Shown one piece after another: positions 1 to 11,786 of a stretch of 64,000 nt of DNA. The position numbers and the translations under genes were made by a program. The number at the start of each line of letters is the position of its first letter. Positions within the stretch are counted from its first letter, which is position 1. The stretch lies in contig NW_004457313.1 in the NCBI RefSeq assembly GCF_000313135.1, forward strand, positions 629,878 through 693,877, written 5' to 3'. Source of the DNA: Acanthamoeba castellanii str. Neff. Lineage: Eukaryota > Discosea > Longamoebia > Acanthamoebidae. Below the pieces are notes generated by a model. The model was not told the origin of the DNA. It did no database searches and saw only the letters and a program-made list of their open reading frames with translations.

Positions 1-2529
1 TTCCATGATACCTGCGCACGGCCAGTGACCACGCATCAGTACAAACCTGCGCGCACCTACACTTCCCACTCAACTGTGCTCACCTTCTTTTGTGAAATTT
101 GCAACCACGCCGTGGTAGGCCGACCCCAGGCGCGCAGTGGTCACCATGTTCTGTTCATAGCCTCCCACGAACTGTTTGTCGTCAAACGAGTCAGATCAAC
201 AGTCGTGTGCGGTGGCGTGTGCGGTGCGTGTGGGCGCGTGCGATGGTGCGTGAGTAAACCAAGTATGCAAGGACGATATCAACGATACCTCAACAACGTG
301 GGCTCCGGGCCTTGTGGCCGCCAAAAATACGAACCCTGTGGTGGTGGTGGTGGTGGTGGTGGTGGTGGTGGGCACTCTAGAAGTTAGATCTGGGCAGCGA
401 TCGCGGCAGTGTAGGTGAAGTGCAGCCAGCCACGTACCTGCGCCGTGGGGTCCGATCACGAAGTCGGCCTGCGCGAAGAGCTCCAAGGTCTCGCGCAGAG
501 GCGTTGTGGGGAAGTGCTCCCTGTAGTTCAATTTAACATACCTCTCTCCCGTTCGCTCGCCGCTTTCGCTCTTCGTCTTCGTTCTTTTCAGCAGCTCGGC
601 GGGGAAAGTGGTGGCCAGGTCGACCAGTGCGGCCTTCATTTGCTCGTAGTTGACGATGAGGCGGCCTCGCCAGTGGTTGGTCCGCACGCTGACCACAATG
701 TTGACCTCGAGCGGGTGGTCAGCCGAGTAGCCCGGGACCGGCGCCAGGGCCGGAACGCCGAAGAAGGCCTCAACCGCGCCGCGCATGGCCGGGTCGAGCA
801 GGGAGCTCCAGGGCCGATGGCCGGGGATGGCCAGAAGGCTCCACATGCCGCTGCGCAGCTGCTGGGCGAAGCCCAGGGCCGAGGTCTCGTGGCGGGACAG
901 CTCCGGGACGTAGTAGATCACGTCGGCCTTGACGCCCACGTCATCTCCGCCCGTCGAAAAAATGATCCGTGATCTTCACACCGCACGACACACAGAGACT
1001 ATAAGACTCACACAAGATGAGAGCGAAGGAGGAAGGGGCGTTACTTGGAGATGTTGCAGAGCTGGAGGAAGTGGTCGCCGAAGCTGCCGTCCCAATCGTG
1101 GGGGTTGGGAGAACCGAAGAGGAAGATGTGGATGTCGGGGTGCTGCTGGAGGTAGGGCAGCAGGGCGAAGAGGCGGTAGTACTGGTCCTGCACCATGTGA
1201 TAGAACATATCCTGGTGCAGGTGGTAGACGACCGCCACCTCCCGCACCTCCACCAGCTGTGGAATTGCCTCCCTATTGCACGCCAAATACTTCACAAAAT
1301 AAAAATAAATAAGAATTGTCAAATAACAACAAATTTAATTTGGATAGAATAAATAAATAAGAACAAAAAAAAACACAAATGTCAACAAAATTGTCGTGTA
1401 GTACCACCTACCTGGTACGTGGAGGGGAATCCGGCCTCGTTGGCGTCGCGGTTGAGAGTCTCCTCGACAAAGGCACCGGGGATGAAGACGTCGCGGGAGA
1501 TGATGCTGCCGCGCGCGGTCACGAAGCCGTCCAGCACCACGCCCACCTGCGCGAGGCCAGCGTTGTCGGGCATCTTGCGCAGCCGCTTGACCTCCTCCTC
1601 CCGGCCCTCCGCCGCGGCGTTCATGACCGATCGCTCGGCGTAGTGGTGGCGCACGGCCTCGGCCGAGGGCACGAAGTCCGGCGGGACGTAGGTGAGGTCG
1701 TAGAGCTCCGTCAGCGATCGGTCGGTCCAGAGCGCGCAGGCCGGGTCGAAGTGGTCGCAGGTGAGCACCTGGAGGCCATCGGCCGAAATCGTCGGCGAAA
1801 CCTCCTTGTCGAAGAGCCACGCCAGGCTGCGTGTCTGATCCGACTGTGTGAATGACACGACACGACACACGGTACGGCATACGACACGACACGACACGAC
1901 ACGACACGACACGACACGACACACGATGCACACGACACACACAAAACAAGAAAAGGTGGCGGAGTTTAACATTTCCGCGGCCGGTGCCTGGCACTCGGAG
2001 GCGCGTGTGTGTTAAGCTAAAGTTGTGGTGGTCGTTCAGTACCCACTGGCGAGGCTTCGGGGCGGCCTCGAGCCGTGTGTTGGCGGAGCTGCCGCCGCAC
2101 AGCACCTCAACACGCGACGGCTGCGCGACAGACTTAGATGAAGTTGAGTTTGGGCGGGCTGGGGTGGCAAACCTTGGTCTGGGTGTAGTTACGGTGAGCG
2201 GCGAGAAGGGCCTCGTGGGTGCGGCTCAGTGCCGATAGTGGTGGTTGCGAGTGCGACTTGGTGGTGGTGGCGGGTGGTGATGGTGGCGAGTGTGAAGTGG
2301 AGGGTCGCCGGGCGGCGGGTTCTGTATCGGGCGCGGAGGAAGTGGGAGAGGGAGGTGGTGGTGCAGGTGGTGCGGCGCGGTCGAGGCTGGTGAGGTACTC
2401 TTTGAAGAGCTTCTGGGAATCTCCCAGTTGGGTGTGCCAGCCGTAGAACCAGGCCGAGTACACGAAGATGCCACCGCCGAACAGCAGCACGAGCAGAACC
2501 AGGCGAGAAAGTCGGCCGCGCAACCACAT
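1..2529 (-). CDS. GT61-family (DUF563/EOGT-like) glycosyltransferase, partial at left edge
   Basis: Type II membrane glycosyltransferase, probably of the Golgi or ER. Exons read on the minus strand: 2173-2529, 2043-2120, 1412-1843, 1045-1256, 438-973, 289-335 and 84-171; a further acceptor (CAG) lies at about 10, so the gene runs past base 1. The start is the first ATG, at 2529; it is followed by a short cytosolic tail and a membrane anchor (LVLLVLLFGGGIFVYSAWF). A Pro/Ser-rich stem comes next, then the catalytic region with VVYHLHQDMFYHMVQDQYY and the family motif GPHGAG followed by FLAATRPGAHVVEV. The HGAG motif is split by an intron (336-437) whose acceptor tract is a run of CAC triplets; read through without splicing, this run would look like poly-threonine. 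The family transfers pentoses or GlcNAc; the substrate here cannot be told. Splice sites are inferred from frame and GT/AG. Confidence 0.85.
1855..1940. repeat. intronic (ACACG)n-type simple repeat
   Basis: A run of ACGAC/ACACG units fills most of the intron between the exons at 1843 and 2043 of the GT61 gene. On the coding strand it reads GTGTCGTGTCGT. It belongs to the family of intron-confined ACGACAC repeats found throughout this window. Confidence 0.8.
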
Positions 2530-2666
2530 CTCCTTCTCCTCGTTCTTCTTCACCCCAGCAACAGCTTGTTTGGGCCTTCGTCTCGCGAAAAGAACGAATT
2601 TGTTTTACTGCAGTAATGAATAAATAAATAAATAATAATTCCGCGGAAACTGCGTCCGACGCGAGT

Positions 2667-2687
2667 NNNNNNNNNNNNNNNNNNNNN
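2667..2687. other. assembly gap (21 N)
   Basis: A run of 21 N near the 3' end of the SAM-domain gene. The stop codon of that gene may lie inside or just beyond it. The flank at 2620-2650 is AT-rich, like a 3' untranslated region. Confidence 0.95.
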
Positions 2688-5600
2688 CTCGCGCTCCACC
2701 CGCAGCTTCTCGCGTTCGCGCTGGCGCCGCTCGCGCTCCTTGTCGATCGCCTTCTCCCACTCCTTGTCCCGGTCCTTCCGCCCCTTCGCGCTCTCGCTGC
2801 CGCTCACATCGCCCCGCCACCGCCCGCCACCACCGCCACTGCTGTAGCCGTCGTTGCCTCCTCCGCCGGCGCCGCCGCTGCTGCCGAGGCCGTGTTGCAT
2901 CGAGCCGCCGCTGGGCGGGCTCGCACTGAGGCCTCGCGACGACGACGAATGGAATTGCGACAATGACGATGTCGACGAGAACGACGATGATGAAGAGGGC
3001 GATGATGATGATGATGTTGATGGTGATGACGTGGAGCCACCGGTGAGGTTGCCGCGCTTGGAGTTGGCGCGCGGGGTGAAGAGGAGATTGCGGAGCGAGA
3101 AGCGCGACGGGTCGCCCTTCTGCTGCAGCCGCAGGACGCCGTCGCGCTCGCGCTCCTCGCGCTCCCGCTGGCGGAGCTCGGCCTTGAGGCGCTCCTCGCG
3201 CGCCCGCTCGCGCTCAATCCGCTCCGACTCAATCTCCTTCTCGCGCGCCCGCGCCTTCTCGCGCTCGCGCTGCTCCTTCTCCCGCTCGCGCGCCAGCCGC
3301 TCCTTCTCGCGCGCCTGGCGCTCCGCCTCCGCGCGCAGCTGGCGGCGGCTCCCGCTCTCCTCGACGTCGTCAGAGTTATCGTCGTCATCGTCATCATCGT
3401 CGTCGTCGACACGCTGACGGTGATGTTGGTGTTGATGTTGATGGTGGCGCCGGTAATGATGGTTGTCGCGGTCCTGGTTGTTGTCGATGTCGTCGTCTTC
3501 CTCGGAAAAGGAGTGGGAGTTGGAGGAGTTGGAGGAGAAGGGCGAGGAGGTGATCTGGTACGACACGCCGGCGAAGGAGAGGTCGAGCTTGGTGATGATC
3601 GAATTCTTCTCCGTGCGCGTGTTGATGCTGATGTTCTGCTGGCCCTCTGCACCATCAATTGTCACATTATAAACAGAACGTGTTAGCTCTCTGGCCACAC
3701 GGCACACGGCACACGGACGACCGCACAACCGCACACACATGGATTCGAGCGTAGGTAGGTACCAAGGTTTGTGCGAGATCGCGACTTGATGGAGCCCTTG
3801 GCGAGACTGGATCCGCCCGAGGAGCTGTTCTTGACTCGAATCGTGTTGCTCCTCACCTGTCGCGTTTCACGTGGTTCGATTGTTAGTCGAAAAGAGAGGG
3901 AACGACCCAATAGATGGGACCACGAGAGCTGCGCACCTTGGAGCCGGGCGATGACGTGGCAGCCGAGGAATTGGATGACGCGGATGCTGATGATGCCGAT
4001 GATGATGACGTGGCAGCGCCGCCGCCGCGGTCGATCTTGTCGGGTACGCCCTTGGAGGGGGACGACCAGCTCTTCCGCCGCTTGAGCTGCTTGCCCAGCT
4101 CCCCGCCGCCGCCGCCGCTGGCACCGGTGGTGTGCCCCCGCTGCCGTGACCCGCTGCCGCCGCTCGTCGTCGCATCGCTCTCGTCGCTCGCCCCGCCGCG
4201 CCTTAGGCCGCCGGCGATGACGATCGTGTTGGAAGCGCTCGGCTTGGCCGCCGTCGAGTTGCTGCGCTTGTGGGTCTTCTTCTTAGTGCTCGGCTTCGCC
4301 TTCGACGCCTTTGTTTCCGCCGACGCCGCCGGCGCCGCAGCCGCGCGAGGCGACCGCGATTTGGCCAGGCTGTTGGTGCCAGGGTGCACGGCGAGGCCGG
4401 GCTTCGAACTGGCTGACGCCATGACGGCGCGTCGTCCGCCGGTTTCTTCCACCATCTCATCGTCGTCGTCTTCGTCGTCGCTCGGCGAACTGTCGGTGGC
4501 GTACGCCTTCTCCTTCCGCTTGGCCTTTTCCTTCCTGGCCTTTTCCTTTTCCTTCTTCTTTTCCTTGCCGACCGGCTTCTTCGACTTCTTGTCACCGTTG
4601 CTGTTGCTGTTGTTGTTGTCCTTCTTGTTGTGGCCGTGGTGCACGTCTTGGTGCTGGCGCGGCTTCTTCTTGGACGAGTGGCTTCGCTGAGCTGGATCCA
4701 GTTCGAGCCTGGTCACCCGGTCCCAGTCGCGTTCAAAGTCATCGTCATCGTTTCCGCCCTCTTCGGAGTCGCCTCCGTCGTCGTCGGCGGGGGCCGGGTG
4801 GAGGTCATCCACGGCGCGCTCGTGGGGCGGATCACGCACCGGCGGCCTCTCGCTCGAGTACTCCCGGCTCGATGTCTGCGACGCGTCGAACTTGGCCGAC
4901 GTCGTTCTTTCGCCGCTTTCGCTCTTTTTGTCGCTTTCGCTCTTTGGGTGGTCGACGACGACCGCCACGACCGCGGCGGCCTGGGCCGTGGGCTCCTCTT
5001 TGCTGTCGACAGCGACAACGACGGGCGTGAGCTCCGCAGGCTGACCATCGTTGTTTCGTGTCGACACCGGCGTGTCGGGTGACGTCAGCTGCTCGAGCGC
5101 CGGGGCAGTGGTCGGCTGTGCGAGCTTGGGGGCCACCGCCGCGGGGCTGGTGGTGGTGGCCGACTGATCGTCTTTCTTGGCCTGGGCCTGGGAGCGCTCG
5201 GCGATGAAGGAGAGCGGCACGGCGGGGTGCTGCACGCGCGGCAGGTTGCGCTCGGAGAGGAACAGGCGCCGACGCGCGGCCGCCGCCCCGATTGAGCCGC
5301 CACTCGACGCGGCGTTGGTTGATGACGACGACGATGGCGATGGCGGCGATGAGGTGTCACCTCCGCCGCTGCCCTCCATCGAGGACTTGAGCTCGAACCT
5401 GCGTGCCCCCAAAGAATGCGCACAATGTTCAGGAATCTGCATAGCTTCACATGTCAAGGAATGTGAGGAGGAATGTGGTACCGTGCGCGGAGCTGGGTGA
5501 TGTGGCCCTTGGGGATGCCCAGCTTCTCGCTCGGCAGCGCGCCGGGCGATTTTGGCGTCTCTGTCGTCCCAGCCGCCGCCGCGGCCTTTTCGGCCTGGGC

Positions 5601-8600
5601 ACGCTGGCGGTGCTGCTGGATCTCCTGGATCTGCTGCGGGTTGAGCGTCACGGTCTGCGCCTTGCGGGCGTCTGTGGCGGCCGCGGCCCCGGCGGAGATC
5701 GTAGCGAACTCGCCGCTGCGCTGACCGCTCTTGGCTCGCAGAACCTGCGCGCGGCCGAGCGTGCCCAGAATCTCCCGACGGCTCTTGGCCTTGTCGGGCT
5801 GCGGCGAGGTGCTGACGTCAGCAAGGCCGCCTTCGCCGGTGGTCTCGCTCTCGCTCTCTGTCGCCGACACCGCCGCAAATGTCGACGAGCCTTGGCCGTC
5901 GCCACGGGGCGTCGGCGTCGGTGTCGACACCGGCGTGAACGACTGCGACGACACCGGCGTGAACGACTGCGACGACGATGGCGTCAGTGCTGACGTGGCG
6001 TCGACACCGGTGCCGTGGCCGAGTGGTTGCTGTACCCGCGAAGCCGCCGAAGCCGCCGTTGCCTCCTCGTCCGGCTGCGGAGTCGCCATGGTTGCGGACA
6101 CGCATGTATCACTGTCGACACTTGCGCCAGCCGGCTCCGGTTGGGTCGTGGTCTTGTCCGCGCTGGCACCGGCGCCATCGTCGTTTTCGGTTTCGTTCTT
6201 TTCGACAGCGCTGCCGCCTTCGCGTTCGGCCTTGGCGCGCTCCTCGAGCCCCCAGGCGATCTTGGTGCGTGGACCCATGGGAATGCCGAGCTCCTTGAAC
6301 TGTTCGACCTTCATCAGACGCAGCGCGAGCCAGTCCACCTCCTCCCGGACGAACGCCTCGATGTACTTCTCGAGGCCCAGCGATCGCAGGAACGCGCTCA
6401 CCTGCGCGTCGCCCTCCTTCGCCCCCTGCCTGGGCGAGCGCGGGGTGTCGTCGTCGGCGCCGTCGGGCCGCACGATTCGGTCCTTGGCCCGCACGCGCTT
6501 CTCGCTGCCGCTGTCCTCCCCGCGCCCGCTGCTGCTGCACTCGCGTTCGCTCTTCTCGCTCTCCTCGCTCTGCGACCGCCCGCTGCTCAGCCCCCGCCGT
6601 CGCTTTTCGTTCTTTCCGCCGCTCTTCTTTTTCGGCGTCGTCGTCAGCTCCTTGCTGCTGCTGCTGCTCTCGGCGATCTGCTTCTTGAGGGCCTTCTTCT
6701 CGCTGCGGCTGATCTTGTTCTTGTCTTTGGGCCGGCGGCCCTTGCTGCTGCCTTCGGACCGTGAGTCGTCGTCGCTGGTGGTCGCCGTCATCGGCCGCCG
6801 CGCCTCTTCGCCTTCGCTCTCGGCTCGCCGGTTGGAGGCGCCGGGCGAGGAGAGCGAAGACGGGTCGGCCTCCCCGTCGGAGCGCGTGCGGGGGGTTGTC
6901 GCTTTAGTTGTTTCCTCTTCGCTCTTCGCTTTTTTCTTGGCGACCTTGACCTTGCGCGCTGGGCCGCTCTTCGAGGCCGTGAGCGCCGAGGCCGACGACT
7001 TGGAGAGGAGGCCGTACATGGGCGACGCCAGGGCCGACCGAGGCGACAGCATGGACGACGACGAGCTAGACGACGAGGAGGCCGACGACAACGACGGGCT
7101 GCCGCCCGGCGCACGCCGAATGGCGGAGGGCGAGATCGTGGCGGCGGGAGGGATGTTCTCGAGCGTCATCGATCGCTCGCGGCGCATCGTCTCCACGGTC
7201 TCCTGCGACGCACGCGCGGCCGTCAGCTCGTCGTCGCTCTTCACCATCACCTTCGCCTGTCCCATAGCCGAGTGGTTAGCTTCATTCGTGCACACGACAC
7301 ACGACACGCACGACACACAACACGACACACCTTGCGAGTGACAGGTCGAGCGGTGGAGTCGTCCTGGGACGGGCTGGCGTTGGCCTTGTCGCGAGCCTTG
7401 ATGATGGCCTCGCGCGAGTAGATCATCGACGACGATTTCTTCACCTTCTTCTTCGTTTCCTGCTTCTCCTTCTTCTTCTGCCGCTTCTTCGGGTCGGCCT
7501 CGTCGTCGCCGCCGCCCGGTGCCTGCGGCGACGTTGACGCCGACGCAAAGTACTTCTCCTTCACCGCGCGCACGTCGAGCTTGACCCCGCCGCTCTTGGC
7601 CATCTTGCCCGCGAGGCCGCCAGCGTCGCTTGGCTTGCCCCCGCTTCGCTCTTTGGATGACGCGAAGGAGACGCCCGATGATGAAGATGAAGCGGCGGCG
7701 GCGTAGCTCGACACGGGACGCGCCTTGCGGCCCAGTGACGGCGACGTGGTCGCGCTGGCCTTGGGTGGCGAGGACGACGCGGAAGCGTTGTTGGCGGCCA
7801 TCATCAGCTTCCGCTTCGCTTTCTCTCTTTCGTCGGGCTTGGGCTCGCCGCCGCCGCCGCCAAAGAACGCGAGGCTCCGCTTGGCGCCGCCTTCGCTCTT
7901 TCCCTCCTTGTCCTTCTTCGCTTTCTCTTTCTCTTTCGCGTTCTCGGCGCCGCTTCCTTCGGCGGCGGCAGCCTCCTTCGCTCTTTGGGCGCGGCGTCGC
8001 TTTCGTTCTTCGCGTCGCTTGGTGAGCGGCGAGGCCGAGATGACCAGCAGCGTCTGGCCGCCCTTTGTGCTCTCCTCCCGCAGCAGCCGCCGGAACGAGC
8101 CCGAGAATTTTTTGCTCGTTCCGTCCGCGCCCGCCGCGAAGCCCTGGCGCGCCCAGTCGCTGCTCCCGCTACGCGCCATCGCATCCGCACCACCGACGTC
8201 GCCACCTTCGACCGTCAATCCGGCCGCCTTGCGCAGGGCGCGAAGCGAGATGGCCCGCTCCCTGAGCTCCCGCTCTTCCATCTCCTCCAGCTCCCACCCG
8301 CTCGACGACGACGAGTCGTCGTAGCTGTCCTCGGCGCTGTCGTCGTAGTCCTCCTCCCCTCTGCCTCGACCACCCGCTGCAGCCGTCGCTGCGGCCGCGG
8401 CCGAGCCTTCCTCGCTCTGGCTCTCGCCTCCCCCCTCCCCTCGCGGCCTTCGTTCTTTGGCTTCGTTTCGCTTTCGTTCTTTGGCTTCGCGTTCTCGTCG
8501 CTTTCGCTTTCGTCGGCGTATCTCCTTGCGGCGTCGGTGTCGCTGCCAGCGCTCGCGCTGGTCCCGCTCGTTTTCATCTTCGATCCAACTGCGATCGATG

Positions 8601-8887
8601 TTGCGCCCGTACTCGTCCGACGAGGAGGTGGACGACGAAGACGAGGTCGTGGAGGGGGTGAGGAGGGGGTAGTCTCCGCTCCCGAAGATGATACGGCTGC
8701 CGCCCCCTTCATCTTCGTCTTCATCGACGGAGAGGTAGAGGCAGTCCTTCCGCTCCCTCCACACCTCGCCCGTGCTCACATCGCCGAAATAATAAAAGAA
8801 TTCGTCTTCATCTTTGGCGTTGCCGGCGGAGGATGAGAAGAGGCCCGTGAACGACGTCGGCCTGCTCCCGCCGGGCGCACCCAACAT
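2688..8887 (-). CDS. large low-complexity protein with a SAM domain and ER/K helix
   Basis: Very long, highly charged protein of unknown function. Minus-strand exons: 7331-8887 (starts with ATG at 8887, MLGAPGGSRP), 5482-7256, 3937-5398, 3763-3856, and 3646 down to the gap at 2687. The phases agree at every junction. The only clear domain is a sterile alpha motif at about 6225-6400 (FLRSLGLEKYIEAFVREEVD, then MKVEQFKELGI). The rest is Ser-, Lys- and Glu-rich disordered sequence. Exon 5 has a long stretch of alternating Arg and Glu (about 3120-3350) typical of a single alpha helix, followed by Ser/Gly repeats. The end is undefined: past the gap the frame runs into AT-rich sequence that looks untranslated. 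SAM domains mediate protein or RNA binding, so a scaffold role is possible but not shown. Confidence 0.75.
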
Positions 8888-9239
8888 TTGTTTAAAAAAT
8901 TGATTCTACTTCGTTCGCCCTCGCTCTATTTTTTGCTTCTCGTCTGTCGAAATTGCTTCCTGCCTCCTCTTCTTCTCTCTTCTTCCTTTATGTCCTATGT
9001 GTCTATTTGTCAAGAGTTTCTCTTCTCTTCCCTGTATCTTGTGCTGCGTTCCCGAACACAACCACGGTTGTTGCCCAACGGCTACGTGTGCCACAAAGCA
9101 CACAATAACCAGGATACCGTGATCGTACTGTGTCGACGGAAACAAACCTTCTGTGTTCTTTTGCGCTTTTTTTTTCTTGCCTTTAAATCAGGGAAAAGGG
9201 AAAAGAAATAGTGTGTGGGAGTTCTGTTCGACCAAGAAG
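8888..9239. promoter_or_regulatory. divergent intergenic region, SAM gene / ADPGK
   Basis: About 350 bp between two start codons on opposite strands. It is rich in T and C on the plus strand. No further gene or recognisable motif was seen; it presumably holds both promoters. Confidence 0.5.
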
Positions 9240-11585
9240 ATGGTGGCGGTCATTGTCAAGGTGGCTGGACTTGTGGCGCTGGTGGCCGTGCTGCTACACT
9301 CCTACTATGGTGATCGTGTCGCCTTTCTCCCCTCCTCCAGCCAGAAGGGAACGATTGACGGCCCCTTTGGGCGTGAAGCGGCCCTCCTTGGCGCACTCCA
9401 GAAGGCTCTCCGTACACGACACCCTCTGCCCCTCTTCATAGGTGCCCCAGCCCACCTCCTTATCTTACGAATTCTCGAATGGTGTCATCTCTACAGAAAT
9501 CATCTTTCTCATTTTCTCCTGCGTACGTGGGCCGATTCGACATCAGGTCTTGGCTACAACACGAATCTGGACCTGGTCGTCGATGCGCTGGAGGTGGTAC
9601 AGGCTCTTGGAGTCCAACCGCCGCAGGGACCCACCGAGCACCCGGTCATCTCCTCTGCCACGTACGTCGTCCACGCCCGCGCCCACTCCCGCTCCCGCTC
9701 CACCCACCACTCAAGGCCGCGTGGCTCATCGCCTCCACAATCGCGCAGTGACCTGCAGGAGACGTTCGGCCACTACTTCAAGCAGGGAAGCGCCGCCGAG
9801 CGCTACGTGGCCGATGTGCCCCTGTTCGAGCGGCTGGGTACACGCGACACACGACACAACGCACAAGACATACACGCTCACTTACGTGGTGTCATCGCCT
9901 ACACACACAGTGGCCGCCGCAGACGCCCAGGCATCAGCCGTCTATTCGACTGGTGGCAACGCCGCGCTCATGGCCAACCGCCTCGCGGAGCTCGGTATAC
10001 ATGCATACTACACCTCGCGACTGGCCTCAGCCGGCACCTGACCACGTGCGTGTGTGCGTGTGTGCGTGTGTGCGTGTGTGCGTGTGTGCGTGTGTGCGTG
10101 TGTGCGTGTGTGCGTGTGTGCGTGTGTGCGGTCGGGCTGTTAGGAAGCGAGGTTTTCCTGGGAGGGCCGATCGGGCCGCGGCTGGCGGAGCTGCTACACC
10201 CGAACATCCAGCACATGGGCGGCGAGGGCACCAAGGACGAGGTGCACCTCATCCTCGAGTACCCGCGCGGCGCGCAGTGGGGCCACCTGACCGCGCCCCG
10301 GGCCAACCGCTTCATCGCCGTCCACGACGAGACCAACTCGCAGCTGCTGGCGCTCGAGGAGTTCCACGCCGCGATGGAGCCGTTCGAGCCCGACCTGATC
10401 ATCCTGGCGGGCCTGCACCTGCTCGAGGGCCAGCCGGACCAGGTCAGGCGCGAGCGCGTGGGCGCGGTCAGGCGCGCGGTGGAGGAGACCGACCCCGAGG
10501 TGGACGTCCACTTCGAGCTGGCCTCCATCTCCGACGAGGACCTGCTCCTGCTCGTCACCACCCAACTGATCAGCCATGTCGACTCACTGGTATTCATGAC
10601 TTCTCCCATTCCTCTCTTGCGAGTACTCATTCCTTGTGTCGTATGTCGTTGGTCGTGTCGTGTCGTGTCGTGTCGTTGGTCGTGTCGTGTCGTGTCGTGT
10701 CGTGTTCTAGGGCCTCAACGAGCAAGAGCTGGGCGCGCTGGTGCAGGCCCTGGGGAAAATGGACTCGTGCAACTCCGAGTGCAAGGTGCGCGTGGCCGAG
10801 CTGGAGCTGAGCGCGTTCACCAGCCCGACCGTCCACACGGTGACCGATGCCCTCAAGCTTGTCTTCCAAGTGCTGGACCACAAGGATCCTCAGCAGCGGC
10901 TCCTCACTCGCATCCACTTCCACTACCTCGTACGCGCCACCGCACACGCACACGCACAAGCACCACCGCACACGCACACGCACACACACGAAACACACGT
11001 AGCTGACGTTGAAGCTGTTTGGTGGGCGCAGAGCTTCCATGTCGTGGCCGAACGACGGACGACGCCGACAGCCAGCGCGAGGTGGCGGAGATGGGGATCG
11101 GGCGCCATGTCGGTGGTGGGCGGGAGCCTGGGCGCCACGGCGCGTGCCTGCGGGGACGGCCGGTGGGACGTGTCGACGGCCGACGTCGAGGTGCGGCTGC
11201 AGCGGGAGACCCTGCCCCAGGCGCACCACGACGAGCGGCGGACCGACGTCCATATCGACCCCGTGGAGCCCGTCACCATGTGGGAAGAGGGCGACGCCGT
11301 CTACTACCTCGCGCCCGTGCTCGTGTGCAAGCGACCCACACGCACCGTACGCATTCCCTCTTTGCACGTCGTGTCATGTCAGTGTGTGTGTATGTGTGTC
11401 GTGTCGTGTATCGTGTGTCGTGTGTGTCGTCGCTGCGGCTCGCTGACGTCGGGTGCGGCTGGGCGTGACAGGTCGGGTTGGGTGATGTCATTTCGTCGAC
11501 AGGGCTGGTGTACGCCCTTCAGATGAACGCGACTGCCCGGCCAAGCCCTCCGCCTGCGTTGAGACCCACGCCGCTGTCGTTCTGA
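9240..11585 (+). CDS. ADPGK: ADP-dependent glucokinase
   Basis: Phosphorylates glucose using ADP. The start ATG at 9240 is followed by a hydrophobic segment (VAGLVALVAVLLHSYYG), as in the ER-anchored animal enzyme. Eight exons are inferred, with introns at about 9440-9554, 9672-9749, 9838-9910, 10000-10140, 10588-10710, 10930-11030 and 11348-11471. Family landmarks in order: GLGYNTNLDLVVDALEVVQ, VYSTGGNAALMANRLAELG, FLGGPIGPRLAELLHPNI, LIILAGLHLLEGQ, TVTDALKLVFQVLDHKD, RIHFHYL, and near the C-terminus GLGDVISSTGLVYALQ, where GLGD supplies the catalytic Asp. The C-terminus is a short Pro-rich tail, with TGA at 11583. Introns 4 and 5 contain GTGTGTGC and GTGTCGT tandem repeats. The junction at the 5' end of exon 7 is the least certain. 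Confidence 0.9.
10046..10130. repeat. (GTGTGTGC)n octamer repeat in ADPGK intron 4
   Basis: About ten copies of an 8-bp alternating purine-pyrimidine unit, ending just before the acceptor at about 10140. Such sequence can adopt Z-DNA (inference). Similar tracts lie in many introns here. Confidence 0.9.
10635..10707. repeat. GTGTCGT/TGGTCGTGTCGT repeat in ADPGK intron 5
   Basis: Short tandem array of CGTGT units with interspersed TGGTCGTGTCGT, filling the intron up to the acceptor at about 10710. It is the reverse complement of the CCAACGACACGA array at 16500-16730. Confidence 0.85.
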
Positions 11586-11786
11586 CACCAACCCACAAAA
11601 GAGAGCCTTTGCAGTGTTGTCTGCAAAACACGAACGGTCACAACGACCAGAGAGGAACAACGAAATAAATTGGTATCTCTCAAAATTCTTGATTTGCGTT
11701 GCGTGAAGCGCGGCAGAAAGCGGGTTGGACGTAAAAAATAAAAGATGAAAAAGAACACAAAAGTACAAATAAAGAATACAAGCGGC

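Noticed and set aside
336..437. Poly-threonine tract in the GT61 protein (CAC/GTG triplet run)
   Set aside because: It is the acceptor region of an intron: joining 438 to 335 gives the canonical HGAG-FVFLAATRPG motif without the repeat.
2550..2666. C-terminal continuation of the SAM protein past the gap (VGRSFRGIIIYLF)
   Set aside because: Sudden AT-rich codons unlike the rest of the gene; more likely 3'UTR, with the real stop in or near the gap.
4200..8840. Many long plus-strand open frames opposite the SAM gene
   Set aside because: Antisense shadows of GC-rich, low-complexity coding sequence; they show no domains and no consistent splice structure.
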